NCBI RefSeq assembly: GCF_900110105.1
Contig: NZ_FOCL01000008.1
Location: 248,001-312,000, forward strand
Reading direction: 5' to 3'
DNA length: 64,000 nt
From: Mucilaginibacter gossypiicola
GTDB taxonomy: Bacteria; Bacteroidota; Bacteroidia; Sphingobacteriales; Sphingobacteriaceae
Shown here: one piece after another, positions 33,691 to 42,646 of the stretch
Layout of the letters: each line of letters begins with the position of its first letter
Numbering within the stretch: position 1 is the stretch's first letter
The notes under the pieces: generated by a model
Seen by the model: the letters and a program-made list of their open reading frames with translations, nothing else
What the model was told of the DNA's origin: nothing
Database searches by the model: none
Made by a program: the position numbers and the translations under genes

Positions 33691-34157
33691 ATAGCCTTGC
33701 AATAGAAAACCATTTTATACACATAAAATGGCTGTGGCGGATGTGGGTGCATTTTTTTATCAAATACAGCCAGCAGCCTGTCGGCAGTTACCTGCAAACC
33801 GGTTTCCTCCCAAAATTCTTTAATAATGGTTTCTTTGGGTGTGTAGCCAATATCGCCCCAGCCACCCGGTAACGACCATTTGCCATCGCCACTTTCGCGG
33901 GCCAGCAGTATCTTGTTATCCGGAGAAAGCAGGATACCCCGTAAATCGACCTTAGCAGTAGGATAATCAGTTGCCTGTGGAAATAGCAGGTTGATGGTTT
34001 CTGCTCCATAGCCACTTACCTCATCAAACATTTTGGTGCTCAGGTGCTGTAGTTCCTGGTAGCGTTCAATATCATATTCGTTTTTGGCATAAAGCAGGCC
34101 GGTATCAGCAACAGCGCGGAGTTGGGTTATGAGGGAAAGCAGATTGGTGTTGGGCAT
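33642..34157 (-). CDS. NUDIX hydrolase, C-terminus probably cut short by repeat DNA
   Basis: A 171-residue protein: an N-terminal NUDIX_N_2 helical domain (about 1-60, ITQLRAVADTGLLYAKNEYD) then a NUDIX domain. The Nudix box reads GGWGDIGYTPKETIIKEFWEETGLQV. The family normally continues about 30-40 residues past the strand KMVFYCKAI; here that strand is followed by SGRASARDPSTGSR, encoded by a common dispersed repeat (CTTCGACAGGCTCAAGGTGA, with the TGA as stop). The last strand and helix of the fold are therefore missing or replaced. Function may be lost; it may also be tolerated. A REP-like element sits upstream of its start. Confidence 0.75.
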   Translation of the reverse strand: MPNTNLLSLITQLRAVADTGLLYAKNEYDIERYQELQHLSTKMFDEVSGYGAETINLLFPQATDYPTAKVDLRGILLSPDNKILLARESGDGKWSLPGGWGDIGYTPKETIIKEFWEETGLQVTADRLLAVFDKKMHPHPPQPFYVYKMVFYCKAITSGRASARDPSTGSR

Positions 34158-34172
34158 GATGTTTATAAAATT

Positions 34173-34284
34173 ATGTCATTGCGAGGAGCCGGGCTGCCTG
34201 TGTGTGGCGCGACGTGGCAATCTCGTAGTCGGGCATATCAGCCCTGTATAGTTCGCGATTGCCACGCTGCGCTCGCAATGACAT
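34173..34284. repeat. REP-like palindromic repeat, copy D
   Basis: Outer arms ATGTCATTGCGAG (34173-34185) and CTCGCAATGACAT (34272-34284) are perfect; inner arms CGTGGCAATC and GATTGCCACG also pair. It is longer than the other copies and lies between two minus-strand genes. Confidence 0.88.
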
Positions 34285-34312
34285 GAAGTGTGTAATTCCG
34301 AAATCAAAAAGA

Positions 34313-35062
34313 TTACCCTCGGCCTAACAGCTCGTCAAGCTTATTGCGTTCGGTTTGGAGTTCGCGGGCAAGTTTCTTTTCTTTTTCGTTGGCTTTGGCT
34401 TTGTAGGTTTTGTATTCCTCGTCAAGCTCTTCATAAAGTTTTATGCGGTATTTGGCTTCGCGGCTGTGCGCGCCTGAGCGGGCTATCACTATAACAGCAA
34501 CCACACCAAAAACAATAACCAGGCCCCACATTACCAGGTTGTAGGTTGCTTTGGTAAACGGAATACCCAGCAGGCTGATCTCATCGCGCTTGGCGTTTGA
34601 CTCATTTAGTGCCTGTTCTTTGTTTGTGGCATCCGATTTAAGATTTTCAACATTTTTACCCTGTTCGGCAAGGCTGGCTTTTGCTTCTTTAAGCTGGCGG
34701 CGCTCGGTATTGAGGGTGTCTTTCATGTTTTTCCACAAAGCGGCAACCAGCGGTTGCTGATAGTGGTATAATTTACTGAGCAGGTATTGATACTGGCCGT
34801 TCAGGCTTTTATCTTTTTGCAGGGCCGAATCGGCGGCGGTTGCCCTTGGCTGGGCATAAACAGGCTTGGCAGGCTGTGGAGGCGTTACTGCCGGATTTTT
34901 AAGCGCTGCCGGGCTCGATTTTACAATGGGCGGAATAGCATTAGGTTTCAGGGTAGCGGGTTTCTTTTTAGCGGTAGTGTCCTGGGCAAAGGTTGCCGTA
35001 ACACTGGCCGTTATCATCGCTATTAAAACCGTTATCGTAAGTAGTAAATGCTTGTTCATCAA
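34313..35062 (-). CDS. Membrane-anchored coiled-coil protein, function unknown
   Basis: A 249-residue protein with an N-terminal signal peptide (LLLTITVLIAMITASVTATFA), a proline/alanine-rich stretch (about 32-75), a helical region with KEAKASLAEQGKNVENLKSD forming a coiled coil (about 115-160), one transmembrane segment (LVMWGLVIVFGVVAVIVIA, about 178-196) and a second charged coiled coil to the end (EEYKTYKAKANEKEKKLARE). The topology suggests a periplasmic N-part and cytoplasmic coiled coil. No domain family recognised. Single gene. Confidence 0.75.
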   Translation of the reverse strand: MMNKHLLLTITVLIAMITASVTATFAQDTTAKKKPATLKPNAIPPIVKSSPAALKNPAVTPPQPAKPVYAQPRATAADSALQKDKSLNGQYQYLLSKLYHYQQPLVAALWKNMKDTLNTERRQLKEAKASLAEQGKNVENLKSDATNKEQALNESNAKRDEISLLGIPFTKATYNLVMWGLVIVFGVVAVIVIARSGAHSREAKYRIKLYEELDEEYKTYKAKANEKEKKLARELQTERNKLDELLGRG

Positions 35063-35189
35063 GTGTAAAATTAGGTATATGCTATTAACAAAACAGGATA
35101 AATTCGGTTTTTATTATATCTGCCCTGCATTTTTGAGGCTAAAATAAGCTTTCGTACGTAATTAACCTACTCATAGTTATATTAGCGCC

Positions 35190-36449
35190 ATGAATATAGG
35201 GATTATTGGTTTGGGCGATATGGGCCGCCTGTACGCAAAGGCTTTCGCAAAAGCGGGTTATACCGTTTCGGGCTGCGACCTGCCTGCCAATCGTGAAAAA
35301 CTGGAGGAGGAACTTACACCTTTCGGCATTACTATAATGGATCATGGCAGCGATGTTGCCCGCATCAACGACCTCATCATTTATTCGGTAGAGGCTGAAA
35401 GTATGGAGCGCGTGGTGGCCGAATTTGGCCCTTCAACCAAGTATGGCGCTATTGTGGCCGGGCAAACTTCGGTTAAACACCCCGAGATTGCCACTTTTGA
35501 AAAGCACCTGCCTGCCGATGCCCAGATAGTTACCTTTCATGGTATGCACGGGCCCGGTTTTGAACCTGCCGGGCAAACCCTTATCCTGATCCCGCACCGC
35601 TCAACATCCGATGCCTACCAGCGGATGTACGATTTGTTTACCGCCATTGGCAGCAACATAGTCGAGATTCCGGATTACCACGAGCACGACCGTATTGTGG
35701 CCGACACCCAGGCTGTAACCCACGTAGGGTTTGAGAGTATGGGCACGGCCTGGAAATCTGCCGGATTTTTTCCATGGGAAAACGCCTCATACATTGGCGG
35801 TATCGATAATGTAAAGATTCTGACCACACTTCGCATATTCAGTTATAAGGCCCACGTTTATGCCGGGTTGGCTATCCTTAACCCTTATGCCCGCCAACAG
35901 GTGAAACGCTACGCCGAATCCGAGTCGGAACTATTTAAGCTGATGATCAAGGAGGAGGCAGAGGCATTTAAGCAGCGCCTATACCGCGCACGCGACTTTG
36001 TTTTCCACGAAAGCCGCAAGCCCATTATGCTTAACGATACCGTAATGAAGGAGTTTTCGCTCTCGCAGCATGCCGATCATCAAAAGCCAAACTCGCACCT
36101 CAGCATTTTAAGTATGGTTGATGCCTGGTACCATCTCGGCGTTAATCCGTATGATAACCTCATTTGCCAAACTCCGCCTTTCCGCCTGCGTTTGGGTATT
36201 GCAGAATACCTGTTCAAAAATGAAGAGCTACTGGAAGAATCATTGGAAACCGCCCTGTATGATAAAACCATCCGCGGAGACGATCTGGAGTTTCACTCGG
36301 CGGTGAGGGAATGGTCGGCTATTATTGGGTATGGCGATATGGAGGGCTATAAGAAGCACTTTAATGATACCCAGGCATTTTTCAGCCACCGATTGGATGA
36401 GGGCAAAGCCCAAAGCGCCGAGCTGATTCGCAGGTTGATGATGGAGTAG
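35190..36449 (+). CDS. Prephenate dehydrogenase, fungal TYR1-like
   Basis: A 419-residue NAD(P)-dependent enzyme. The Rossmann motif is IGIIGLGDMGRLYAKAFAKA (3-22). The segment FHGMHGPGFEPAGQTLILIP and the long helical C-terminal half resemble yeast TYR1 prephenate dehydrogenase (about 450 residues) more than the short bacterial TyrA. It would make 4-hydroxyphenylpyruvate for tyrosine synthesis. No other aromatic amino acid gene adjoins it. A terminator follows. The assignment rests on remembered family features, not on a search. Confidence 0.75.
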   Translation: MNIGIIGLGDMGRLYAKAFAKAGYTVSGCDLPANREKLEEELTPFGITIMDHGSDVARINDLIIYSVEAESMERVVAEFGPSTKYGAIVAGQTSVKHPEIATFEKHLPADAQIVTFHGMHGPGFEPAGQTLILIPHRSTSDAYQRMYDLFTAIGSNIVEIPDYHEHDRIVADTQAVTHVGFESMGTAWKSAGFFPWENASYIGGIDNVKILTTLRIFSYKAHVYAGLAILNPYARQQVKRYAESESELFKLMIKEEAEAFKQRLYRARDFVFHESRKPIMLNDTVMKEFSLSQHADHQKPNSHLSILSMVDAWYHLGVNPYDNLICQTPPFRLRLGIAEYLFKNEELLEESLETALYDKTIRGDDLEFHSAVREWSAIIGYGDMEGYKKHFNDTQAFFSHRLDEGKAQSAELIRRLMME

Positions 36450-36498
36450 TTTTGATTTGGGATGTCGGATGTTCGATTTCGGATTTAGGCTTGATTAG

Positions 36499-36540
36499 CA
36501 AGTGTTCAACTTTTTAAAGTGTGAACACTTGTTGTTTTTT
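36499..36540 (+). terminator. Terminator after the prephenate dehydrogenase
   Basis: CAAGTGTTCA (36499-36508) pairs with TGAACACTTG (36522-36531), followed by TTGTTTTTT. Confidence 0.85.
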
Positions 36541-36804
36541 GTAATTTGGTTGCTGTTGATAATCAGTTGTTTATAAAATGAATAAAATCATTTATTCGCT
36601 GCTTTGAACAGGTTGGTATTGATAGTCAGATGGTTGTGGTTTTGGCTTGTAAAATGTTGAACACCCCGTTTTTCAAAAATTGAACACTGACAGGATAGTG
36701 TCAGTAAATGGAGGAATTCAATTATGCGCGACACCTATCTGTCCGCCACCGATATCCGGTAATAAATAGATATATTTGTTGCATAAACCTATCATAAATT
36801 ATAC
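36541..36804. other. Noncoding spacer with short palindromes
   Basis: No gene seen. It contains further GTTGAACAC/TTGAACAC words echoing the terminator stem, and a small hairpin CTGACA-GGATAG-TGTCAG near 36688. The end holds the A/T-rich leader of the next gene. Confidence 0.5.
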
Positions 36805-38073
36805 ATGCGCAATTTTTACCCTGCAAAAGCTATTTTAAACTTCGTTATTGTTGCTGCTTTTTCAACGTTAATCATATCCTGTTCAAAGTCACAGCCCAAG
36901 CCTCCTGTTAACACCGAGGTGCCGGTTACGATAAATGCATTTGTTCCTGCAAAAGGATTACCCAATACTATTGTAACTATAACGGGAACAAACTTTAGCA
37001 CTATTGTAGCTAATAACACAGTAACATTTAGCGGTGTTATAGCCAAAGTTAATTCAGTGACGGCAAGCCAAATGGTAGTAACTGTACCGGTAACGGCAAC
37101 CTCCGGTAAAATTGAAATAGTTAGTGACGGGAAAAAGACGGTATCTGCTACAAATTTTACTGTTACTACAGGAACAATGAATGATTATGCCATATATAGC
37201 GGCATTGAGATTGACCAAATTAAGTTTGATGGCACAGGGCGGATGTTTGGCGCCGACGGCACTAATGTATATGAAATAAAACCTGGTGCACAACAAGTAT
37301 ACTATACAAAACCTCCGGTGAGTAATTTCACAGGCTTTGCCGCTGATGCAACGGGCAATTTATACATACCGCTTGGTTCAGCGGTATTAAAGGTGTCGCC
37401 CGAAAAAAATGTGTCTGTTTTGGCGGGTACTATAAATGATGGGGGAATAATAGATGGCACAGGCAGCTCTGCTAAGCTGGCCCAATCATTGGATTTGCCC
37501 ATAGATGCTTCAGGAAATTTATATTACCTGGACGCAGCTTGTGTGCGTAAAATTACTCCTGCCGGGGTTGTCACTACAATCGCCGGTAATAAAACCGGAG
37601 ACCGGGGATATATTGATGGAAAAGGAAATGTTGCGAAATTTGGTGTTATGACGCGCGCAGCGGTCGATCCGGCAGGTAATTTGTATGTAGTTGATTCTGA
37701 TCATTTCCGCATTCGTAAAATTACTTCCGAAGGAGAGGTTAGCACTGTTATTGGTAACGGACTATTCGGCCTTACTGATGGCGAGGGAACAAATGCACAA
37801 ATGTTTGGTCCGCAGTCATTGGTGTCTGATAAGGAAGGAAATATATTTTTTAGCGATGCTGATTTCGAAAACCATCTTTACAGAATAAGGATGCTCAATA
37901 AATTAGGGCAGGTTGTCACGCTAATTTCGGGCAATACTATTAGTGACATTGTTAACGGGCCTATCGGCATAGCCACTACCAGCCGCCCTTTAGGACTTGC
38001 TTTTGATGCAAATGGAAATCTTTACATAGTTAACTCCGGTGTGCACAAAATAAGCAAGGTCACTTTTAATTAA
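36805..38073 (+). CDS. IPT/TIG and NHL-repeat secreted protein
   Basis: A 422-residue protein. The N-terminus has a signal peptide with a lipobox-like LIISCSKSQ (C26 or so). Residues 40-125 form an IPT/TIG domain (VNAFVPAKGLPNTIVTITGTNF pattern in part). The rest is an NHL beta-propeller with repeats such as DASGNLYYLDAACVRKI, DPAGNLYVVDSDHFRIRKI and DANGNLYIVNSGVHKISKV, interspersed with VSTVIGNG-type strands. These proteins are abundant in Bacteroidota and presumably bind extracellular ligands. Single gene. Confidence 0.9.
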   Translation: MRNFYPAKAILNFVIVAAFSTLIISCSKSQPKPPVNTEVPVTINAFVPAKGLPNTIVTITGTNFSTIVANNTVTFSGVIAKVNSVTASQMVVTVPVTATSGKIEIVSDGKKTVSATNFTVTTGTMNDYAIYSGIEIDQIKFDGTGRMFGADGTNVYEIKPGAQQVYYTKPPVSNFTGFAADATGNLYIPLGSAVLKVSPEKNVSVLAGTINDGGIIDGTGSSAKLAQSLDLPIDASGNLYYLDAACVRKITPAGVVTTIAGNKTGDRGYIDGKGNVAKFGVMTRAAVDPAGNLYVVDSDHFRIRKITSEGEVSTVIGNGLFGLTDGEGTNAQMFGPQSLVSDKEGNIFFSDADFENHLYRIRMLNKLGQVVTLISGNTISDIVNGPIGIATTSRPLGLAFDANGNLYIVNSGVHKISKVTFN

Positions 38074-38099
38074 GCTGACATAAGATTCCTGGTTTTATA

Positions 38100-38124
38100 T
38101 CGGGCTGTAATTGATCCAGCCCGA
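38100..38124 (+). terminator. Hairpin between the NHL and ATP-grasp genes
   Basis: TCGGGCT (38100-38106) pairs with AGCCCGA (38118-38124); no T-run follows, so it is a weak terminator or a leader structure. Confidence 0.45.
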
Positions 38125-38167
38125 ATGGCGGCCGATCAGTAAATATTCAATAAGCAAAAGTAATGTT

Positions 38168-38962
38168 ATGGACAAAATACGCATCCTGGTAATTGGCCTT
38201 GAAGAAGCCGAAGTAAATGCACTTAAACAAAGTTTAAATTTTAACTACCTCATGGTGCACTATGACCTGGTGCCCCAGGTAAAACTTATTGAAGGCCAAT
38301 TGTATGTAGAAAGCACTTCGGTGCCGGGGAAATATTTGTTGGTTAACAAAGTAATATTTCATGGTATTTATAAAGATGATGTCGATTTTATTACATTATT
38401 GGCCATGTGGAACGGTCCTTGCCTGCCGAATGCCCTCGGTATGATGGACCTGCGGCAACGTATACCGGGCTTGGCGCGCGCTTTGTCGGTATCAAAATTT
38501 TCAGGCATAAAACGCGGAATGGTTATTGGCGAACAGGATTACAGCACCGAAACAGAGGTTGTTGCCAAATGGGGCATCTGGCACTGCGGCGAAGACAAAA
38601 ACAAATTTACCGGCGACTGGACAAGCACTGAAACATCTGTAATAGAAGAATTTATTGATGGTGAGGCGGTACGTATCATGATAGTGGGCGATAAAAGCTG
38701 GCAAATCAGGCTCACCGGAGATACATGGCTAAAATCGATCCATAATGAGGGCTCATGGGAGATGGAAATAGATCAGGAACTGTTGCTTGATAGCAAGGCT
38801 ATAGCCCAACACTTTAATCTCCAAACCGTGGGCGTTGATTACATTATTGGTAAAAACGGCGAAAGGTACCTGCTTGAAGTTAACCATATTCCAAACGTTA
38901 CAGTTTTCCCTTTTGTAAATAAAGCGTTTATTGAGTATGCGGTTGAATGGATGGTTTCATAA
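38168..38962 (+). CDS. ATP-grasp-like protein
   Basis: A 264-residue protein from the ATG at 38168 (MDKIRILVIGLEEAEVNALK); a TTG-type or earlier start at 38111 adds 19 residues without support. The C-terminal half carries ATP-grasp features: SVIEEFIDGEAVRIMIVGDK and the metal-binding end GVDYIIGKNGERYLLEVNHIPN. The N-terminal half resembles a small pre-ATP-grasp domain. It resembles RimK-type ligases, but the acceptor is unknown. Single gene, convergent with the SRPBCC gene. Confidence 0.82.
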   Translation: MDKIRILVIGLEEAEVNALKQSLNFNYLMVHYDLVPQVKLIEGQLYVESTSVPGKYLLVNKVIFHGIYKDDVDFITLLAMWNGPCLPNALGMMDLRQRIPGLARALSVSKFSGIKRGMVIGEQDYSTETEVVAKWGIWHCGEDKNKFTGDWTSTETSVIEEFIDGEAVRIMIVGDKSWQIRLTGDTWLKSIHNEGSWEMEIDQELLLDSKAIAQHFNLQTVGVDYIIGKNGERYLLEVNHIPNVTVFPFVNKAFIEYAVEWMVS

Positions 38963-38989
38963 TACAGAAGTAGAAATTTATTCACTGTT

Positions 38990-39034
38990 AAAAAACATAT
39001 GATTGGCTTGCCGCCAGTGCAAGCCAATCATATG
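38990..39034 (-). terminator. Strong terminator of the SRPBCC gene
   Basis: Perfect 16-bp arms CATATGATTGGCTTGC (38996-39011) and its complement (39019-39034) with a 7-nt loop. On the minus strand the stem is followed by TTTTTTAAC, 24 nt past the stop at 39059. Confidence 0.92.
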
Positions 39035-39058
39035 AAACAGGTAGTATCAAATTGTGCT

Positions 39059-39526
39059 TTATTGCGCCGCTGATACTGTTTTACTTGCCGTAGTTGTATT
39101 TATCCAGTTTAATAGGCGCTCCTGGATGTATTGTGTCCATGCCGGTGCGCAGGAGTTATAACATTCAAATTCCGGCACCAGGCCAACATGCGTAAATACA
39201 ATTTTTGTTGCGTCGCCTTCCGCAAAAATTTCAAAGCAAAGTTTTGTACCTGTCCATTCGCTTTGGTTTTGTGTAAACGTTAGCTTGCTATCAGTAATCA
39301 ACCAGGCTATTTTTTTGTTGGGCACCAGTTCAACAAGTTTTTGTTTGGTATAGTGCGCGCCGTCGCCGGCCCGGAATGAAAACTCGTCGCCAAGTTTATC
39401 CGATTCGCCTTCAAATGTTTCTGAGTGCAAGCCAGACCACCATCCCCGCACATTTTTCAGCGCATCGAAAACTTCTTCAGGGCTTTGGTTTACCAATAAG
39501 GCTGTTGTGAAATTTGTAGTTGTCAT
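39059..39526 (-). CDS. SRPBCC (AHSA1-like) domain protein
   Basis: A 155-residue START-like protein of the AHSA1/Aha1 group: FTTALLVNQSPEEVFDALKN at the N-terminus, a WWSGL strand and a closing amphipathic helix (WTQYIQERLLNWI). Single-domain members bind hydrophobic ligands; no reaction is known. Often co-regulated by ArsR genes, but none adjoins. Start is the first ATG after an A/T-rich leader. Confidence 0.9.
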   Translation of the reverse strand: MTTTNFTTALLVNQSPEEVFDALKNVRGWWSGLHSETFEGESDKLGDEFSFRAGDGAHYTKQKLVELVPNKKIAWLITDSKLTFTQNQSEWTGTKLCFEIFAEGDATKIVFTHVGLVPEFECYNSCAPAWTQYIQERLLNWINTTTASKTVSAAQ

Positions 39527-39776
39527 TTTTTGATCTTTTAGTTGAATAATTCATGATTTAACTGGCCTTGTTAAAATGAGTAACTTTAAAGTTACATAAA
39601 AGTATAAGTAACGTTTGAGTTACGCAATTTTTTCTGAAAATATTTTATTGGCTCATTTTGAGGGGGAGGATTTGTGTTGAGAGGCTGATTTAGTTGTCGT
39701 TGCATTTATAAGATTAAAGGAATATTAAATCTTATAGCTTCAATATTAGATATTGCATATCTTTAGAAATTGACTC

Positions 39777-41999
39777 ATGATGAAAATATTTAAACCTAAT
39801 ATTCTTATATTTTTTGTACTGGTCTTTTTATTAAGAAAAGAGGCACATTCACAATGTTCTGAGTACGAAATAATCAATTTAAAAAAAATCGCGATTGTTT
39901 TTGGGGAGGGGCTTTACAAATTTAATGCCCCTTTAAATAATACCGTTAATGATGCTATTGATATCACCGATTCTCTTAAGAAGGTTGGATTTACTGTATA
40001 TACCTACCAGAATTCGGATTATAGAACGATGAGCGATAACATCGATCATTGGTTCGATAAAATTAAAAACTATGATGTTGCTTTATTTTATTTTTCCGGG
40101 CATGGAGCGGAAGTGGATGGAAAAAACTATCTGTTTCCTGTTGATATTAATCCCAAAGGTCCATCAGACTTAGCTTATTCAGCATATTCGGCAAATAAAA
40201 TACTCGATAGATTAAGTAATAGCAATCTGAAGTATAGCATTTTGATTTTGGATGCATGTCGAAATAATCCATTTACAAAGAGTTGGTCAAGAGGGGCATC
40301 TAACGAAGGTTTGGCTTCAATGGCAGCGAAAGGAACATTTATTGGCTTTGCTGCTACTCCCGGTGAAACAGCATCGGATGGAGAAAGAAGAAATGGAGCC
40401 TATACAGAGGGAATATTGAAGAATATAACTGTGCCGGACCTTACAATAGATCAGATATTTACGCGTGTAAACGCATATGTAACAACATCAACCGGGGGAA
40501 GACAGAAACCTTTCAAAAATAGCTCGTTTATTTCGGACTATTGCTTTAGTGTGTCTCGAAAACTTAAATTTTCGAATGATTTAAAGAAATCAACTTTCCT
40601 CCAACCATCGTCGGAAATGGTAATTTCAAGTGATGAGCAATATTTGTTTACTGTTGAAACGGGCACAGGGGAAATAAATATACGAGATGCGAAAACTACA
40701 AATATAATTTCAACTTTAGCAAATGGAGTTGGTAAATTGGTATCTCTAAATGCGAGAGATAAACAGTGGCTTTATTATATTGACAGTATAGGACATACAG
40801 CAAATGTTTTTGATGTGAAAGCCAACAAACTTTCGATGCACATGAAACTTGATTATGTTCCAAGCGATATAATACCATCCATTGATAATAAAATTTTATA
40901 TATTTCAGGAAATAACAAAGAAAGCGGCTACGTGTCTTACTTAGATATAGCATCAAATAAGGTGACGAAAACTCGTGCGATAAAAAATGGTGTATCAAAG
41001 ATGATTATGTCCGCAGATGGCAAATACCTGTATCTCTCTCCTAAATCCTTACCCAATGGTTTAACGATTATTGACGCGCGGCTGGAAAAGATAAAAATGA
41101 AAAGCAGCGAGGGCTTTATAGGCAAGGCCATAGGGGTTACTCCAGATAATCAAAAACTTTATACGAGTAATTCGGATGATAGCAAAATCAACATAATTGA
41201 CATAAATACATTTAAAATTTTGAATACTGTTGTAGGCGAAGCCACTTCGTTTGCGTTCACAAAAGACTCAAAGTATGTATTTGCGATGAGCAGCTCTAAA
41301 ATATTAATGATCAGTAATGGCAATAACGAGATTATTGAATCACTGCCTTTCGTCACATCGCCTAAAGGGTTAGCTTTTTCCAGCGATGGAACTGGTTTCG
41401 TATGGCTACCGGAAGAGAAGCACGTTTCCATTTTTTCCGTTAAAGAACAAACGAAAAACAGGAAAAATGAAATTGATCCTGAACTTAATCTAAAAAAGTT
41501 TAAAGATGAAATAAATAGCGATCCATCATTCGTCGAAAAAATAAGAAAGGATGAATTTTGTGGTAAGCTCACTACATTGTTTAACGGGATTTACGAAATA
41601 GGAATTAGAACAGTTATTAGCAGCCTGAACTATGAGTTAAGCAAGGGAGTGAAATATAAAATTAAAAGTGATTTTAATTTCCAAACGGATTGCGAAAAAT
41701 CTACTGGAGGGATCAATATCGGAATAGTATCTGTTAATGACGCGAAGAAAGCCATCTATCCAAATTTTAATCTTAGAAAGTTAGATAACGAAATAATTAT
41801 TACCGTCACGGATTCAAAAATGGATAATGCCACAGAAGTTTTTGAGATTTCTTTAAAAGATGAAAAAGAATTTAAGGAACAAAAAAATCGTGACTATGCT
41901 ATTAATCCTCTTTCTATACCTACAAGTGATACTGACATAAAAAATATGAAGAAATTTGTTCGTGATTATTTTTCTAAAAGATTAGATTATTTAAGATAG
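39777..41999 (+). CDS. Secreted caspase-like (C14) protease with beta-propeller
   Basis: A 740-residue protein (second ATG 3 nt in is equally good). A signal peptide (FKPNILIFFVLVFLLRKEAHSQ) directs export. Residues 35-255 are a caspase-like domain with the dyad H109 (FYFSGHGAE) and C161 (LILDACRNNPF). Residues about 280-560 form a YVTN/WD-like beta-propeller (AFTKDSKYVFAMSSS, GLAFSSDGTGFVWLPEE). The last 170 residues are unassigned. The gene is followed with no gap (TAG then ATG at 42000) by a PEGA-like protein and then a membrane protein. Base composition is much more A/T-rich than the flanks, a sign of transfer. Substrate unknown. Confidence 0.88.
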   Translation: MMKIFKPNILIFFVLVFLLRKEAHSQCSEYEIINLKKIAIVFGEGLYKFNAPLNNTVNDAIDITDSLKKVGFTVYTYQNSDYRTMSDNIDHWFDKIKNYDVALFYFSGHGAEVDGKNYLFPVDINPKGPSDLAYSAYSANKILDRLSNSNLKYSILILDACRNNPFTKSWSRGASNEGLASMAAKGTFIGFAATPGETASDGERRNGAYTEGILKNITVPDLTIDQIFTRVNAYVTTSTGGRQKPFKNSSFISDYCFSVSRKLKFSNDLKKSTFLQPSSEMVISSDEQYLFTVETGTGEINIRDAKTTNIISTLANGVGKLVSLNARDKQWLYYIDSIGHTANVFDVKANKLSMHMKLDYVPSDIIPSIDNKILYISGNNKESGYVSYLDIASNKVTKTRAIKNGVSKMIMSADGKYLYLSPKSLPNGLTIIDARLEKIKMKSSEGFIGKAIGVTPDNQKLYTSNSDDSKINIIDINTFKILNTVVGEATSFAFTKDSKYVFAMSSSKILMISNGNNEIIESLPFVTSPKGLAFSSDGTGFVWLPEEKHVSIFSVKEQTKNRKNEIDPELNLKKFKDEINSDPSFVEKIRKDEFCGKLTTLFNGIYEIGIRTVISSLNYELSKGVKYKIKSDFNFQTDCEKSTGGINIGIVSVNDAKKAIYPNFNLRKLDNEIIITVTDSKMDNATEVFEISLKDEKEFKEQKNRDYAINPLSIPTSDTDIKNMKKFVRDYFSKRLDYLR

Positions 42000-42641
42000 A
42001 TGATAAAGAAATTACTTTTATTAATATTATTATTTGTAAGACCTATTGCAGGTTTACCTCAACAGACAACCAAAATTTATTTTATTCAAAAACTAACTTC
42101 AAAAAACAGTTTTGCCTATTCTGACACTGCAAGATTCAAATCAGCAGGGGCAGAGGTATATCAATCAATAAGAGGAAAAAAAATAGATTCTTTGTTTATC
42201 AAAGCCGACGAGCTCCTTCAATGGAGAGATTCAGTGTCTTTTTCTTTAGCAGTTCCTAATAATTTTTTTTCCGTTGGATCGATGATTTCCATAAGTCCAT
42301 TTTTGTATTTGGGCAGTAAAACTAAAGGGGGTATATCTGGGTATTTGCAAGAAAAAGAACAATCAATTGTTCAAATAAAAGTTAAAATCAAATCTGATCC
42401 ATCAGGTGCTGAAGTTTATTTAATACCTAAGTTGTATTGGGAGAGAAATCATCAATTAGCTAAATACAACTTACAAGCCCTGAACCCTTATCGAGTTAAT
42501 CAAGGCTTAACCCCTGTTACTACTATAGTTCAAGAATATGTATATATCACTGTTTTTGCTTACAAAAAAAAGTTTGTAATATCTCAGTTTGAACCAAACC
42601 ACCTCAATCCAATGGATTCAATTTATCGAAAATTAAATTGA
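42000..42641 (+). CDS. Secreted PEGA-like protein of the caspase operon
   Basis: A 213-residue protein beginning immediately after the caspase stop. The N-terminus (KKLLLLILLFVRPIAGLPQQ) is a signal peptide. The C-terminal part from about 120 has a PEGA-like pattern (VKIKSDPSGAEVYLIP, then GLTPVTT, then VYITVFAYKKK), a fold that binds envelope structures. The N-terminal half is unassigned. A function with the caspase is inferred from tight coupling. Confidence 0.75.
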   Translation: MIKKLLLLILLFVRPIAGLPQQTTKIYFIQKLTSKNSFAYSDTARFKSAGAEVYQSIRGKKIDSLFIKADELLQWRDSVSFSLAVPNNFFSVGSMISISPFLYLGSKTKGGISGYLQEKEQSIVQIKVKIKSDPSGAEVYLIPKLYWERNHQLAKYNLQALNPYRVNQGLTPVTTIVQEYVYITVFAYKKKFVISQFEPNHLNPMDSIYRKLN

Positions 42642-42646
42642 TAGAG

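Noticed and set aside
33578..33763. 60-residue open frame downstream of the NUDIX gene as a separate gene
   Set aside because: It overlaps the NUDIX end and a dispersed repeat; it is better read as a shifted remnant of the same gene.
40696..41572. Minus-strand reading frames within the caspase gene
   Set aside because: Antisense shadows in AT-rich coding sequence with no family match.
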